This document shows positions 52,500-61,699 of a stretch of DNA of 64,000 bases, piece by piece. The stretch is from CAYTWW01 sp043801855 (GTDB taxonomy: Archaea > Nanobdellota > Nanobdellia > Woesearchaeales > GW2011-AR15): contig JAZDLQ010000017.1 in the NCBI GenBank assembly GCA_043801855.1, positions 62,001 through 126,000 of the forward strand, written 5' to 3'. Under the pieces are notes generated by a model that did no database searches, was not told the DNA's origin, and worked only from the letters and a program-made list of their open reading frames with translations. A program made the position numbers and the translations under genes. How positions within the stretch are numbered: position 1 is the first letter of the stretch; the number at the start of each line of letters is the position of its first letter.

Positions 52500-54905
52500 A
52501 TGAGGCTAAATGACATTAGCATTAGATGGCAGTTACTGATTATCTGTGTTCTATTGGTCAGCGTTCCGTCGATTATACTTGGTGTGATAAGCTATAATAC
52601 TATAAAAGCTGAAACTGAAATTCAGGTTGAGCAAAACCTGATTCTGCAAAATAAAATTATCATGAATAATGTTAGGGATTATTATGATCTGTCAATGAAA
52701 AATCTCGAATCTAATCTTGCAACAGCTGAAGTTATTGCAACAAAAGGTGTCCTTACACCCAGAAACTATGCTCTTGATTATCAACATAAGTTAAAAGTGA
52801 ATGCTGTTAACCAGATAACAAAACAGTCAAAGCAATTAGATATACCTACAATGACGGTTAATGATGATTCTGCATATCATGATTTTATCTATGTAGATAG
52901 AATTAAAGAAGCAGTTGGAGGGACAGCAACAATTTTCCAGCTTATCCCTGACGGATTATTCAGGATATCTACAAATGTCATTAATGAAGACGGATCGCGT
53001 GCTGTTGATACTTATATTCCTACTGATTCTCCTGTATACAAATCTATAATTTCCGGTCAGACTTACTATGGAAATGCTTTTGTTGTAACTGCCTGGTATG
53101 TTGCTGCATATACACCTATCCGGGATTCTTCTGGTCAAGTTATCGGTGCATTATATGTAGGTATTCCTGAAAAAGATTTTAAAGAACCAGTCCTTCAGTC
53201 ACTATCTGAAATAACTGTCGGTAAAACCGGATACTTATGGATACTAAATGAAAAAGGCGAATACGTGCTTTCTCTTAGCAGAAAAAGGGATGGCGAAAGC
53301 ATATATGATTCACAGGATTCAAATGGAAGAAAGTTTGTTCAGGAATGGCTCGCAAAGGCGCCTTCCATGAAGCATGGAGAAGCAGTAATTGATTATTATC
53401 CTTGGAAAAATACAGGAGAGACACATGAAAGATTAAAAATTGCGTCATATTCTTATTTTCCTGAATGGAAATGGACAGTCGGCTCAAGCATTTATATGGA
53501 TGATTATTATGATAATCTTAATGCAATAAAAAACCAGACTATTCTGACAGTAATTTTCTTTATTGTAATTGGCTCATTTGCTGCTTATCTTGTTGCATTG
53601 AATATCAGAAAAATGCTTAAGCCTCTATCTGACGTTATGAAAAAGCTTGCTGATGGCGATTTGTCGGCAAGAGTTGATATGCATAATGTAGGAAAAAATG
53701 AGTTTGGAGAGCTTGCTTGCGGAATTAATGCAATGCTTGATAATACCGCAACACCAATTAAAGAATTAAGCTTAGTTGCAAAATCAATTACAGATGGCGA
53801 CCTTAATGTAAAAGTTGAAGTCAATGCAAAGGGCGACATGGTAGTTCTTGTACAGGCAATTAGGACAATGGTTGAAAGCCTAAGAGATTTTGTAGTTTTA
53901 GTTTCAAAAAACGCAAATATGGCAGCAACATCTGCTGAAGAGCTTTCAGCATCGGCTGAAGAAGTAAATGCCTCAACAGAGCAGGTGAACGCAACAATTC
54001 AGGAATTATCTAAAGGAGGGCAAAATCTGGCGACAATTGCTGCCAATACTAAACAAATAGTTGAATCAGTCGGAATGGCGGCAAGGCTTGTTTCAGAAAG
54101 CAGCAAAAAGGCAACAGAAGGTGCAACAAAAGCCGGAAAGATTGCACAGGAAGGAACTGATGCTGGAAAAAAAGCAGATCTTGTGATGAAAAATATTTTA
54201 GAAAGCACTCAGGCAACAACTAAAAATATTAGCCAGCTTGATGATAAAAGCAAAGAAATTGGAAAAATTATCGATGTCATAAATAGCATTAGCGAGCAGA
54301 CAAACCTTCTTGCGCTAAATGCGGCAATAGAAGCAGCAAGGGCAGGAGATGCAGGAAGAGGATTTGCAGTTGTTGCAGATGAAGTAAGAAAGCTTGCTGA
54401 AGAGTCAAAGAAAGCAACAGCCCAGATAGCTGAGATGATAACTTCAATACAGAGCGGAACAAAAGAAAGTGTTGAAGATATGTCCAAAGCAAGTAAGGTT
54501 GTTCAGGAAGGAACTGCTGTTGTTATGTCTGCTCTTGCTTCGCTTGAAGAAATTTCCATAATTTCAAAAGATGTGGGAATGCAGGTTCTCGAGGTTAATG
54601 CAGCAGCTGAACAGGCATCAGTTGGAATTGATCAGGTAAATAAATCAATCCATGAGGTAAGCGCAGTTGCAGAGGAGAGCGCTGCTGCAACAGAGGAAGT
54701 ATCAGCATCAATGGAAGAGACTGGAAGCTCAATGCAGCAGGTTAGTTCAGAAGCGCAAAATCTTGCAAAGGGGGCTGATGAGCTTCGGCATTTATTATTA
54801 AGGTTTAAGGTTAATTCAGATGAAGAGATTCCTATGCCAAAACCGTTCCCAGCTAAGAATGCCTTCCCTGACGATAGTCATAAGCTGAAGAAAGATAAGC
54901 ATTAG
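52500..54905 (+). CDS. Methyl-accepting chemotaxis protein, Cache sensor
   Basis: A chemoreceptor of 801 residues. It starts at the ATG at 52500 with GAGGTG ending 6 bases upstream; a GTG at 52491 overlaps that site. Membrane helix 1 is WQLLIICVLLVSVPSIILGVI; an extracellular Cache domain follows (GTATIFQLI, GKTGYLWILNEKGEYVLS, PEWKWTVGSSI); helix 2 is TVIFFIVIGSFAAYLVAL. HAMP-like segments (LADGDLSARV, ITDGDLNVKV) lead to the signalling domain with the hairpin tip SEQTNLLALNAAIEAARAGD. CheA and CheW dock at that tip; Glu/Gln-rich helices on either side supply methylation sites for CheR and CheB. It has no C-terminal CheR-tether pentapeptide. The ligand is unknown. Confidence 0.95.
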   Translation: MRLNDISIRWQLLIICVLLVSVPSIILGVISYNTIKAETEIQVEQNLILQNKIIMNNVRDYYDLSMKNLESNLATAEVIATKGVLTPRNYALDYQHKLKVNAVNQITKQSKQLDIPTMTVNDDSAYHDFIYVDRIKEAVGGTATIFQLIPDGLFRISTNVINEDGSRAVDTYIPTDSPVYKSIISGQTYYGNAFVVTAWYVAAYTPIRDSSGQVIGALYVGIPEKDFKEPVLQSLSEITVGKTGYLWILNEKGEYVLSLSRKRDGESIYDSQDSNGRKFVQEWLAKAPSMKHGEAVIDYYPWKNTGETHERLKIASYSYFPEWKWTVGSSIYMDDYYDNLNAIKNQTILTVIFFIVIGSFAAYLVALNIRKMLKPLSDVMKKLADGDLSARVDMHNVGKNEFGELACGINAMLDNTATPIKELSLVAKSITDGDLNVKVEVNAKGDMVVLVQAIRTMVESLRDFVVLVSKNANMAATSAEELSASAEEVNASTEQVNATIQELSKGGQNLATIAANTKQIVESVGMAARLVSESSKKATEGATKAGKIAQEGTDAGKKADLVMKNILESTQATTKNISQLDDKSKEIGKIIDVINSISEQTNLLALNAAIEAARAGDAGRGFAVVADEVRKLAEESKKATAQIAEMITSIQSGTKESVEDMSKASKVVQEGTAVVMSALASLEEISIISKDVGMQVLEVNAAAEQASVGIDQVNKSIHEVSAVAEESAAATEEVSASMEETGSSMQQVSSEAQNLAKGADELRHLLLRFKVNSDEEIPMPKPFPAKNAFPDDSHKLKKDKH

Positions 54906-54931
54906 CAAAAAAAAACTTATGCCTGTGAAAA

Positions 54932-55423
54932 ATGCCTGAAAACAAAGAAAAATCACTTGGAATCGAAAAGCAGTTAGTAATCTTTAAGCTTGGTAAAGAA
55001 GAATTTGGCGTTGACATCAATCAAGTTAGGGAAATTATTAAGATGGAAGCGATAACCAAAATCCCTAACACTGAAGAATACATTCAGGGAGTAATTAACC
55101 TAAGAGGTAAGATAATTGTAATTGTCGAATTATCAAAAAAGCTTAACATGATTTCAGGTGAAAAAAACAAGGATACCAGGATAATTGTAACAGAAATTGG
55201 TGATAGCACTATTGGAATGATTGTTGATAATTGCAACGAGGTCCTAAGATTATCAAGCAGCCAGATTGAGGCTGCTCCTGAGATTATTACTAAAAAAATA
55301 AACTCAGAATATATTGTAGGAGTTGGTGTCATTAAAGAGAGGCTTATTATCCTGCTTAATCTAGGAAAAGTGCTAGGCGATAGTGACATGCAAAAACTTG
55401 AAGCGCTAAAAGAGACCGTCTAA
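54932..55423 (+). CDS. cheW: CheW coupling protein
   Basis: It couples receptors to CheA. It has 163 residues with the family pattern: LVIFKLGKEEFGVDINQVREI, then ITKIPNTEEYIQGVINLRGKIIVIVEL, IIVTEIGDSTIGMIVDN and VGVIKERLIILLNLGKVL. It follows the receptor gene by 26 bases and converges on the minus-strand cheC with only 17 bases between stops. Confidence 0.95.
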   Translation: MPENKEKSLGIEKQLVIFKLGKEEFGVDINQVREIIKMEAITKIPNTEEYIQGVINLRGKIIVIVELSKKLNMISGEKNKDTRIIVTEIGDSTIGMIVDNCNEVLRLSSSQIEAAPEIITKKINSEYIVGVGVIKERLIILLNLGKVLGDSDMQKLEALKETV

Positions 55424-55440
55424 GCTTTGTTAAGCCAGAT

Positions 55441-56067
55441 TTATTTTTTTGCTTCAGACAAAATAATATTTATAGATTCTGTATTAAAATTTACTATCAA
55501 ATCAGAATATAATGGCACTTCACAATTATCTGCGTATAATACTGTATGTATGTTGATTAGATAAGTTGTTGACTCATCGAAGTTCTTGAAGAAAACTTTT
55601 TCTATAAATTCAGATGAGTTCACCTTGAAAAAAGTGGGTGGTGACAAGTCCATCCTAAACTTAACCATTTTTGAAATTGCAGAGATATATGAGCTTATGA
55701 TTATGTTTGAATACTCTTTTAAGATGTCTATGCTGTAACTATCCAGCTCCTTATCTGAATTTTTCTCTTGAGGATTTAGGCAATTAACAATGCTGCGCGA
55801 TGTTTCTTCACCCAACAGATTGAATAAACAGCCACTGATATTTCCTGAAATTTTTTCAAACACAGTTATTATTTGCTGCTCCCCGCCGACATGTGTGAGA
55901 ATTTTTTCTTTTTCAATAAGGCTTATATCTGTAATTTTCACTAGAATATCTTTGTTTATTAGTTTACCAAGCGCTCTAGAGGATTTGCCAAGACCAATAT
56001 TTGTTAATTCCTTTATAATATCAATATCGAATTCACTTAATTTTAGCTCTTTTACAATGTTTGCCAT
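55441..56067 (-). CDS. CheC-family protein, two phosphatase motifs, divergent from cheY
   Basis: A 208-residue CheC-like protein. Both active-site motifs keep Glu and Asn: IIKELTNIGLGKSSRAL near the start and ILKEYSNIIISSYISAI in the middle. It should dephosphorylate CheY-P. It is the only chemosensory gene on the minus strand between CheW and CheY. It shares a 132-base control region with the cheY series, so it may be regulated separately. Its sequence is more divergent than that of the cheC pair at 59974-61192. Confidence 0.85.
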   Translation of the reverse strand: MANIVKELKLSEFDIDIIKELTNIGLGKSSRALGKLINKDILVKITDISLIEKEKILTHVGGEQQIITVFEKISGNISGCLFNLLGEETSRSIVNCLNPQEKNSDKELDSYSIDILKEYSNIIISSYISAISKMVKFRMDLSPPTFFKVNSSEFIEKVFFKNFDESTTYLINIHTVLYADNCEVPLYSDLIVNFNTESINIILSEAKK

Positions 56068-56140
56068 ATTATTTTTTCATTTATGATAAGTATAAATATC
56101 TATCTTTTTTAAGATATTGATTGAATTTTCAAATAATTTT

Positions 56141-56160
56141 CAATATAAAAATTTATAAAC
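56141..56160 (+). promoter_or_regulatory. Promoter region of the cheY-cheB-cheA operon
   Basis: An A/T-rich stretch with AAAAATTTATAAACTGC lies about 45-50 bases before the cheY ATG and fits an archaeal TATA box with a short leader holding GAGGTGA. The minus-strand cheC promoter must lie in the same gap. Confidence 0.45.
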
Positions 56161-56199
56161 TGCAGCTACATTTACCAGATTAATAAATGAGGTGATCAG

Positions 56200-56565
56200 A
56201 TGAGTAAGAAAGTAATGATAGTTGAAGATTCAAATCTTATGGTTTCTGTCATAACAAATTTCATAAAAAAATCAGGCATGGATATAAACATTGTAGTTGC
56301 CCATTCAGGAGAAGAATCGATTGAGCTTTATCAAAAAGACAGGCCAAACCTTGTTTTTATGGATATAAAGATGCCCGGAATGGATGGAATAACTGCTCTT
56401 GAAAATATTAAGAAAATAGATAATTATGCTAAAGTTGTGATGTGTACTTCATTAAAGGACCCTGACAGCGAGGAGCGATCTAAAAAGTGCGGCTGCGTCG
56501 GTTATATAATGAAGCCATTTGGCAGCAAAGATATTATTGATGCGCTTGAAAAGAACCTGAGGTGA
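56200..56565 (+). CDS. cheY: CheY response regulator 1
   Basis: A single receiver domain of 121 residues. VMIVEDSNLM gives the acidic pocket, LVFMDIKMPGMDG carries the phosphorylated Asp55, MCTS carries the Ser/Thr switch and YIMKPFG the conserved Lys. It starts at an ATG behind GAGGTGA. It is the first gene of a tight operon and receives phosphate from CheA. Two CheY-like genes in a row suggest division of labour, for example output and phosphate sink. Confidence 0.93.
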   Translation: MSKKVMIVEDSNLMVSVITNFIKKSGMDINIVVAHSGEESIELYQKDRPNLVFMDIKMPGMDGITALENIKKIDNYAKVVMCTSLKDPDSEERSKKCGCVGYIMKPFGSKDIIDALEKNLR

Positions 56566-56573
56566 AGTTAAGC

Positions 56574-56936
56574 ATGGCCCTAAAAGTATTAATAGTTGAT
56601 GATTCACTTTTTATGAGAACTATGCTTAAGAAGATAATCACAGAAGCTGGTGCAGAAATTGTTGCTGAAGCAGGTGACGGCGCAGAAGCTCTTATAAAAT
56701 ATAATGAAGTAAAGCCTGACCTCGTGTTTCTTGATGTTGTGATGCCAAATGTTGATGGAATTCAGGCTCTGAAAAATATTAAAGCCTCAAATCCGGATTC
56801 TACAGTTATCATGTGCACATCAACCGGCCAGGATATGATAGTCAAAGAAGCCGTTGACTCAGGCGCTGCAGACTTTGTGGTTAAGCCATTCTCAAAAGAA
56901 GATATTCAAGGAATAATCCAAAAATACCAGGGATGA
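56574..56936 (+). CDS. cheY: CheY response regulator 2
   Basis: A receiver domain of 120 residues with LIVDDSLFMRTML, LVFLDVVMPNVDG (Asp54 as phosphate acceptor), MCTSTGQ and VVKPFSKED. I choose the ATG at 56574, 8 bases after GAGGTGA; the in-frame GTG at 56562 lies in that binding site. Its DSLFMR sequence is like that of classical archaeal and bacterial CheY. Its stop overlaps the long-form ATG of cheB. Confidence 0.93.
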   Translation: MALKVLIVDDSLFMRTMLKKIITEAGAEIVAEAGDGAEALIKYNEVKPDLVFLDVVMPNVDGIQALKNIKASNPDSTVIMCTSTGQDMIVKEAVDSGAADFVVKPFSKEDIQGIIQKYQG

Positions 56937-56956
56937 ATTTCCCTACTAGGAATATT

Positions 56957-57991
56957 ATGATAAATGTTTTAGTAGTTGATGATTCTGCATTTATGAGAAA
57001 AGTAATTTGTGATATTTTGACCGTTGATAATGAAGTAAAAATTGTCGGTGTTGCAAACAATGGTGCCGGCGCTCTTAAAAAAATTACTGAGCTTCATCCT
57101 GATGTTGTTACTATAGACCTTCATCTTCCTGATATTGATGGGACTGATTTGATTAAGCAGATTATGAAAGAAAATCCTGTTCCTATTGTTGTTGTAAGTG
57201 CATTTACAAAAAATGACTCTGCGCAGATAATAGAAGCTCTGCAGTCAGGAGCAGTTGACTTTGTTAAGAAGCCATCCGGTGAAATATCACTTAATATTAG
57301 GGAGATTGGAGCAGATATTATTAATAAAGTAAAGGCAGCTTTCATATCGAAACTTAAGACAGGGTCGCAGGAAAAGAAACATGTCATTGTAAGAAAATTT
57401 AACCCGTCTAGAAAAAAAATTGTTGTGATTGGCGCTTCAGCCGGTGGGCCGCCTACACTAGAGGCGCTTTTAACTTTGCTTCCTAAAAATATTCCTGTGC
57501 CTATCCTTATTGTCCAACATATGCCGCCAGGTGATTTTACAGCAACTCTTGCAAATAGGCTTGACTCAATTTGTGAAATTCGAGTAAGAGAAGCAAAAGA
57601 AGGAGATGAGTTGCAAAACGGAGTTGCACTAATTGCTCCAGGGGGCTTTCATATGGAATTAAAGACAGATAATCCTCTATTTGAAGGAAAAATTGCGCTT
57701 AATACCGAGCCCAGAGAGCTTGGAGTAAGGCCTTGTGTAAATCGGCTTTTTGCTTCAGCTGCAAAAATATTTCAGGAAAACACTATTGGAATAGTCCTCA
57801 CAGGAATGGGTTCTGACGGCAAAAATGGTGCCGGTGAAATTAAAAAATATAACGGAACAATTCTGGCTGAATCTGAAGAATCATGCGTCATTTTTGGCAT
57901 GCCAAAAGAAGTAATTAAAGCAGGCCTAGCTGATGAGATTGTGCCTATAGATAAAATGGCAGTAGCGCTAGTGCAGCTTGTTGAAGTGTAA
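56957..57991 (+). CDS. cheB: CheB, receptor methylesterase and deamidase
   Basis: It removes methyl groups from receptor glutamates when phosphorylated. An N-terminal receiver (VLVVDDSAFMRK, VTIDLHLPDIDG with the phospho-acceptor Asp) is joined by a basic linker to the methylesterase domain: IGASAGGPPTLEALL (catalytic Ser), QHMPPGDFT (catalytic His) and LTGMGSDGKNGA (Asp). I prefer the ATG at 56957, which has AGGA 5 bases upstream. The ATG at 56933 would add eight residues and overlaps the cheY stop. About 344 residues. Confidence 0.94.
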   Translation: MINVLVVDDSAFMRKVICDILTVDNEVKIVGVANNGAGALKKITELHPDVVTIDLHLPDIDGTDLIKQIMKENPVPIVVVSAFTKNDSAQIIEALQSGAVDFVKKPSGEISLNIREIGADIINKVKAAFISKLKTGSQEKKHVIVRKFNPSRKKIVVIGASAGGPPTLEALLTLLPKNIPVPILIVQHMPPGDFTATLANRLDSICEIRVREAKEGDELQNGVALIAPGGFHMELKTDNPLFEGKIALNTEPRELGVRPCVNRLFASAAKIFQENTIGIVLTGMGSDGKNGAGEIKKYNGTILAESEESCVIFGMPKEVIKAGLADEIVPIDKMAVALVQLVEV

Positions 57992-57994
57992 AAA

Positions 57995-59956
57995 ATGGAT
58001 ATGTCTGGCTATCTTAATGAATTTGTATCAGAAGCTAAAGATCATTTGGATGAATTAAACAATGCTATACTTGATCTGGAAAAAGAGCCGGAAAATAAAG
58101 ATATTATTAACAGGATGTTTCGCTCAAGCCATACTCTAAAGGGAAATGGGGCAGCAATGGGTTTTTTAAAATTTGCAGAGCTTGCACATTCTATCGAAGA
58201 TGTGATGTCAAAAATAAGAGACGGAAAAATTGCTGCTGATAGTGGCATCATTAATATTATCCTTCAGGGATGCGATATAATGGAAAAAAGCCTTGAAAAT
58301 ATTGCACTTGGCAAGGAAGATACAACTGAATCTGAAAACCTAATTGAAGAGTTTAAAAACATTACCAATATAAAACCTGAAAAAAGCACAGCGCAAAATG
58401 TCTGTGCAAAGACGATTCTTACAGAAATTGAAAAAAAAGAGATAGATGATGAAACTGCCAAAGGAAATAATGTATTTAGGATTGTCCTTGTTTTTGAAAA
58501 AAATAACAATCTAAAGAGCGCAAAGGCAAGCGTATTGCTAAGAGAATTACGCAAAAATGGCAAAATTATCAAAACAACGCCAGATGCAGAAAAAATTAGT
58601 AAAGGCGAAATAGGTTTAGAGCTGGAAATAATTGTTTGCACAAATATGCAAAAAGAAAGCTTAATATCAGCTATTGATAAAGTATCTGGAATATCAAGCA
58701 TTTTTGTTTTATCACTGGATGAAGAATATGTAAAAAGCACCCAGCAAAAAAACGAGGAAAAAGAGGCCGCTAAAGCGCAAATTATTAACGAGCACAAGAA
58801 TTATGCAGTAGGTAAAGTTCAAAACATTAAGGTGAGCATGGAAAAACTTGACAAACTTATGAATCTTGTTGGCGAACTTCTAATAAGCAACATCAGGCTT
58901 CAGGATATTGCCCATAAGAAGGATTATGACCGGTTAAAGCTTGTTTTGAATGATGTAGATAGGCTTGTTCTTGACCTGCAATCAGATATAATGGAAGTGA
59001 GGATGGTGCCGATAGGAAGCATTTTCAATAGATTCCCAAGAATGGTTAGGGATATTGCAAATCATGAGAAAAAAAATGTGAATCTGATTATTGAAGGAGA
59101 AGATATTGAGTTTGACAGAACTGTTTTGGATAAAATAGGCGATCCTCTTGTTCATCTTCTGAGAAATTCAGTCGACCATGGCATAGAGCTGCCTGATATT
59201 AGGTTAAAAAAGGGAAAGCCGGAAGAAGGAATAATTAAGCTTATTGCAAAAAGGGAGAAGAGCAAAGCAATAATTGAAGTATCAGATGACGGCGATGGAA
59301 TAGACCCAAAAGCAGTCGCAGAAACCTGTATAAGAAAGGGTACTTTGACCAAAGAGCAGGTTGAAAAAATGAGTGATAAAGAACTTCAGATGCAGATTTT
59401 TGTTCCTGGAACAACCACCAGTAAAGTGATTACAGAACTATCCGGCAGGGGCGTTGGCATGGACACTGTAAAAAGCATGATTACTAGTCTGAGAGGAACT
59501 GTCCGGCTAAGCAGTACTGTTGGAATAGGCACTAGTGTTACAATTGAGCTTCCTTTAACTGTTGCAATAGTTACAGCTCTACTGGTTGAAGTGGGCGGCG
59601 ATTTATATGCAATTCCACTATCAAATGTCGACCAAACTGTTGATATTAAATCTGAAGATATTAAAACAGGCATAGGCCATGATGTTTTTTTGCTGAGAGG
59701 AAAAGTAATTCCTTTGTTTTGGCTAGATGAGTTACTTAGATATGGCAATAAAAAAGTAAGCAAAAAAGTAACTGTTATAATTGTAAATAAAGAGGGTGAG
59801 GAATGCGGTTTTGCAGTTGACTCAATATTTTCAAAGCAGCAAGTATTAATTAAGTCTTTTTCAGATACGCTAAAAAGTGTTACATCGTTTTCAGGTGCAA
59901 CTATTCTGGGTGACGGAAAAGTTGCGCTAATCCTTGATGTGAACTCGTTAATATAA
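57995..59956 (+). CDS. cheA: CheA histidine kinase
   Basis: It phosphorylates itself and passes phosphate to CheY and CheB. The P1 domain has FRSSHTLKGNG with His46. A P2-like region (about 150-260) follows, then the P3 dimer helices (KLMNLVGELLISNIRLQDIA), and the P4 ATPase with HLLRNSVDHGIE (N box), VSDDGDGID (G1), a FVPGTTTSKVI segment and GRGVGMDTV (G2). The P5 CheW-like domain has VGGDLYAIPLSNVDQTV. It has 653 residues. Its ATG is three bases after the cheB stop and its TAA overlaps an in-frame upstream ATG of the next gene. Confidence 0.96.
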   Translation: MDMSGYLNEFVSEAKDHLDELNNAILDLEKEPENKDIINRMFRSSHTLKGNGAAMGFLKFAELAHSIEDVMSKIRDGKIAADSGIINIILQGCDIMEKSLENIALGKEDTTESENLIEEFKNITNIKPEKSTAQNVCAKTILTEIEKKEIDDETAKGNNVFRIVLVFEKNNNLKSAKASVLLRELRKNGKIIKTTPDAEKISKGEIGLELEIIVCTNMQKESLISAIDKVSGISSIFVLSLDEEYVKSTQQKNEEKEAAKAQIINEHKNYAVGKVQNIKVSMEKLDKLMNLVGELLISNIRLQDIAHKKDYDRLKLVLNDVDRLVLDLQSDIMEVRMVPIGSIFNRFPRMVRDIANHEKKNVNLIIEGEDIEFDRTVLDKIGDPLVHLLRNSVDHGIELPDIRLKKGKPEEGIIKLIAKREKSKAIIEVSDDGDGIDPKAVAETCIRKGTLTKEQVEKMSDKELQMQIFVPGTTTSKVITELSGRGVGMDTVKSMITSLRGTVRLSSTVGIGTSVTIELPLTVAIVTALLVEVGGDLYAIPLSNVDQTVDIKSEDIKTGIGHDVFLLRGKVIPLFWLDELLRYGNKKVSKKVTVIIVNKEGEECGFAVDSIFSKQQVLIKSFSDTLKSVTSFSGATILGDGKVALILDVNSLI

Positions 59957-59973
59957 TGAGGTGTTATTATAAA

Positions 59974-60588
59974 ATGGATGGTGTGAAGCTTACAGAAATG
60001 GAGCAGGATGCGCTAAGGGAGTGCGCAAATGTAGGCATTGGAAATGCTGCTACATCACTTTCAATATTGCTAAAAAAGAGAATTAATATAAAAATCCCTG
60101 AAGTGAAATTTATTCCAATTGAGAAGTTTTCTCTTGAAATAGGAGGGCCTGAGACAGTTGTTTCAGGAATATATCTTACTGTCCAGGGTGATCTGCAGGG
60201 AGAGGTAATATTTATCTTTCCTAAAAATGATGCGCTTGAGCTTGTCTGCCTTCTCCTGGGAAACGCACAAACAGAATTGACTCCGGAACTGTCAGAATCC
60301 GGCTTCAAGGAAATGTCAAATATTGTTACAGGCTCTTACCTAAACGCGCTTGCAAATATGCTTGACCTTAAAATTCTTCCTTCAATACCGCACACAGCAA
60401 CAGATATGGCTGGTGCATTGATTGATTTTCTCTTAAGTAAAGTTGCTCTGTATTCAGATAATATCTTAGCAATTAAAACAGAAATATATATAGATGAACA
60501 TAGTATTACAGGAACCTTTATTATAATATTTTCAATTGAGAGCTTAAATAAAATTATGGATATGTTGCATGATAAATATGGCGTATGA
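59974..60588 (+). CDS. cheC: CheC phosphatase, two intact motifs
   Basis: CheC removes phosphate from CheY-P and partners CheD. Motif 1 is LRECANVGIGNAATSLS, motif 2 is FKEMSNIVTGSYLNALAN; both keep Glu and Asn. I take the ATG at 59974, with AGGTG 10 bases upstream. The in-frame ATG at 59956 is part of the CheA stop overlap. It has 204 residues. The next cheC overlaps its end. Confidence 0.93.
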   Translation: MDGVKLTEMEQDALRECANVGIGNAATSLSILLKKRINIKIPEVKFIPIEKFSLEIGGPETVVSGIYLTVQGDLQGEVIFIFPKNDALELVCLLLGNAQTELTPELSESGFKEMSNIVTGSYLNALANMLDLKILPSIPHTATDMAGALIDFLLSKVALYSDNILAIKTEIYIDEHSITGTFIIIFSIESLNKIMDMLHDKYGV

Positions 60589-61192
60589 ACTGACTAAATC
60601 ACAGCTTGATGCAATTAATGAAATGTGTAATATAGGCGTAGGAAGAGCTGCAACGTCACTCTCAAAAATACTTAATAGAAAAATTGAAGTGACTGTCCCA
60701 AGTTTTTCTTTTCTTCCAATTTCAGAATGCCTTAATAAGTCTGGGAACGAATCGCTTTGCGGGCTTCGCCTTGCTATGGAAGGAGATATAAAAGGTGAAA
60801 CAGTGCTTCTGTTTGAAGAAAGCGCAGCACAGACACTTTCAAGAATGGTATGCAACAGTGCAGGTATAGAAAGCGCATGGAGCCGTGAAGAGGAAAATGG
60901 GGCATTTTGTGAATTTGCAAATATTTTTATTGGCAATTTCCTTAACGCAATATCTGATATGCTTTGCTTTAGAATTACTCCCGGGCTACCGCAGGAAACT
61001 GCAACAAGCTTAAGGTTAGTTCTTGAAAATTTGATGCATATGGAATCAATGAGTAGCGTATCCAATTATTTACTGCTTATAAATTCAGCTTTTTTTGTGT
61101 CTGAAAAAAATATTGAGGGTGAGATACTTTTGTTTTTTACTGATGATTCTTTGCAATTGCTATTAGGGAGGCTGCAAAATAAAATAATATAA
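60578..61192 (+). CDS. cheC: CheC phosphatase, second copy
   Basis: It has about 204 residues. Motif 1 is INEMCNIGVGRAATSLSKIL and motif 2 is FCEFANIFIGNFLNAIS, with Glu and Asn kept in both. It starts within the end of the previous cheC; ATGs at 60569 and 60578 are both possible. Together with its neighbour it forms a tandem duplicate with diverged sequence. It ends seven bases before cheD, its expected partner. Confidence 0.92.
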   Translation: MAYELTKSQLDAINEMCNIGVGRAATSLSKILNRKIEVTVPSFSFLPISECLNKSGNESLCGLRLAMEGDIKGETVLLFEESAAQTLSRMVCNSAGIESAWSREEENGAFCEFANIFIGNFLNAISDMLCFRITPGLPQETATSLRLVLENLMHMESMSSVSNYLLLINSAFFVSEKNIEGEILLFFTDDSLQLLLGRLQNKII

Positions 61193-61198
61193 AGTAAA

Positions 61199-61699
61199 AT
61201 GGAACTAAGCAACCAATTAATAGTTGACATGGGAAAATTTGTAATTGCGCATAATCCTGATACTCTTTGCGTGCTTGGAATTGGAAGCTGTATAGCGGTA
61301 GTTTTATATGATTTAGAGCAGCATATTGGCGGCCTTGCCCATGTGATGCTGCCTGACAGCAAATCCATGGGAAGGGACACCACCAAGGAATTAAACCTTA
61401 ATAAGTTTGCAGACGTGGCAATACCAAATATGCTATCTGAAATGCAAAAAAAAGGCTGCAAAAAAGAGCGTATAAAAGCAAAAATTGCTGGCGGAGCGCA
61501 TATGTTTAAGACAATAGTTGAAACTGAGATTCTTGAGATTGGAAAAAGAAATATAGAGGCAGTAAAAAGCGCATTGGATCAATTTAGTATTCCTCTTATT
61601 GGCGAAGACACAGGTGGGTCTTGCGGAAGGACAGTGAGATTTGATATTTCAACAGGAGTTGTGACGGTTAGGACTATAAATGGAATCTTTAAAATCTAG
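61199..61699 (+). CDS. cheD: CheD receptor deamidase
   Basis: It deamidates receptor glutamines and stimulates CheC. Conserved pieces: TLCVLGIGSCIAVVLYD (the active Cys in GSC), GGLAHVMLPDS with the His, KIAGGAHMF, and EDTGGSCGRTVRFDISTG near the end. It has 166 residues. cheR begins 20 bases before its stop, so the two are coupled. Confidence 0.94.
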   Translation: MELSNQLIVDMGKFVIAHNPDTLCVLGIGSCIAVVLYDLEQHIGGLAHVMLPDSKSMGRDTTKELNLNKFADVAIPNMLSEMQKKGCKKERIKAKIAGGAHMFKTIVETEILEIGKRNIEAVKSALDQFSIPLIGEDTGGSCGRTVRFDISTGVVTVRTINGIFKI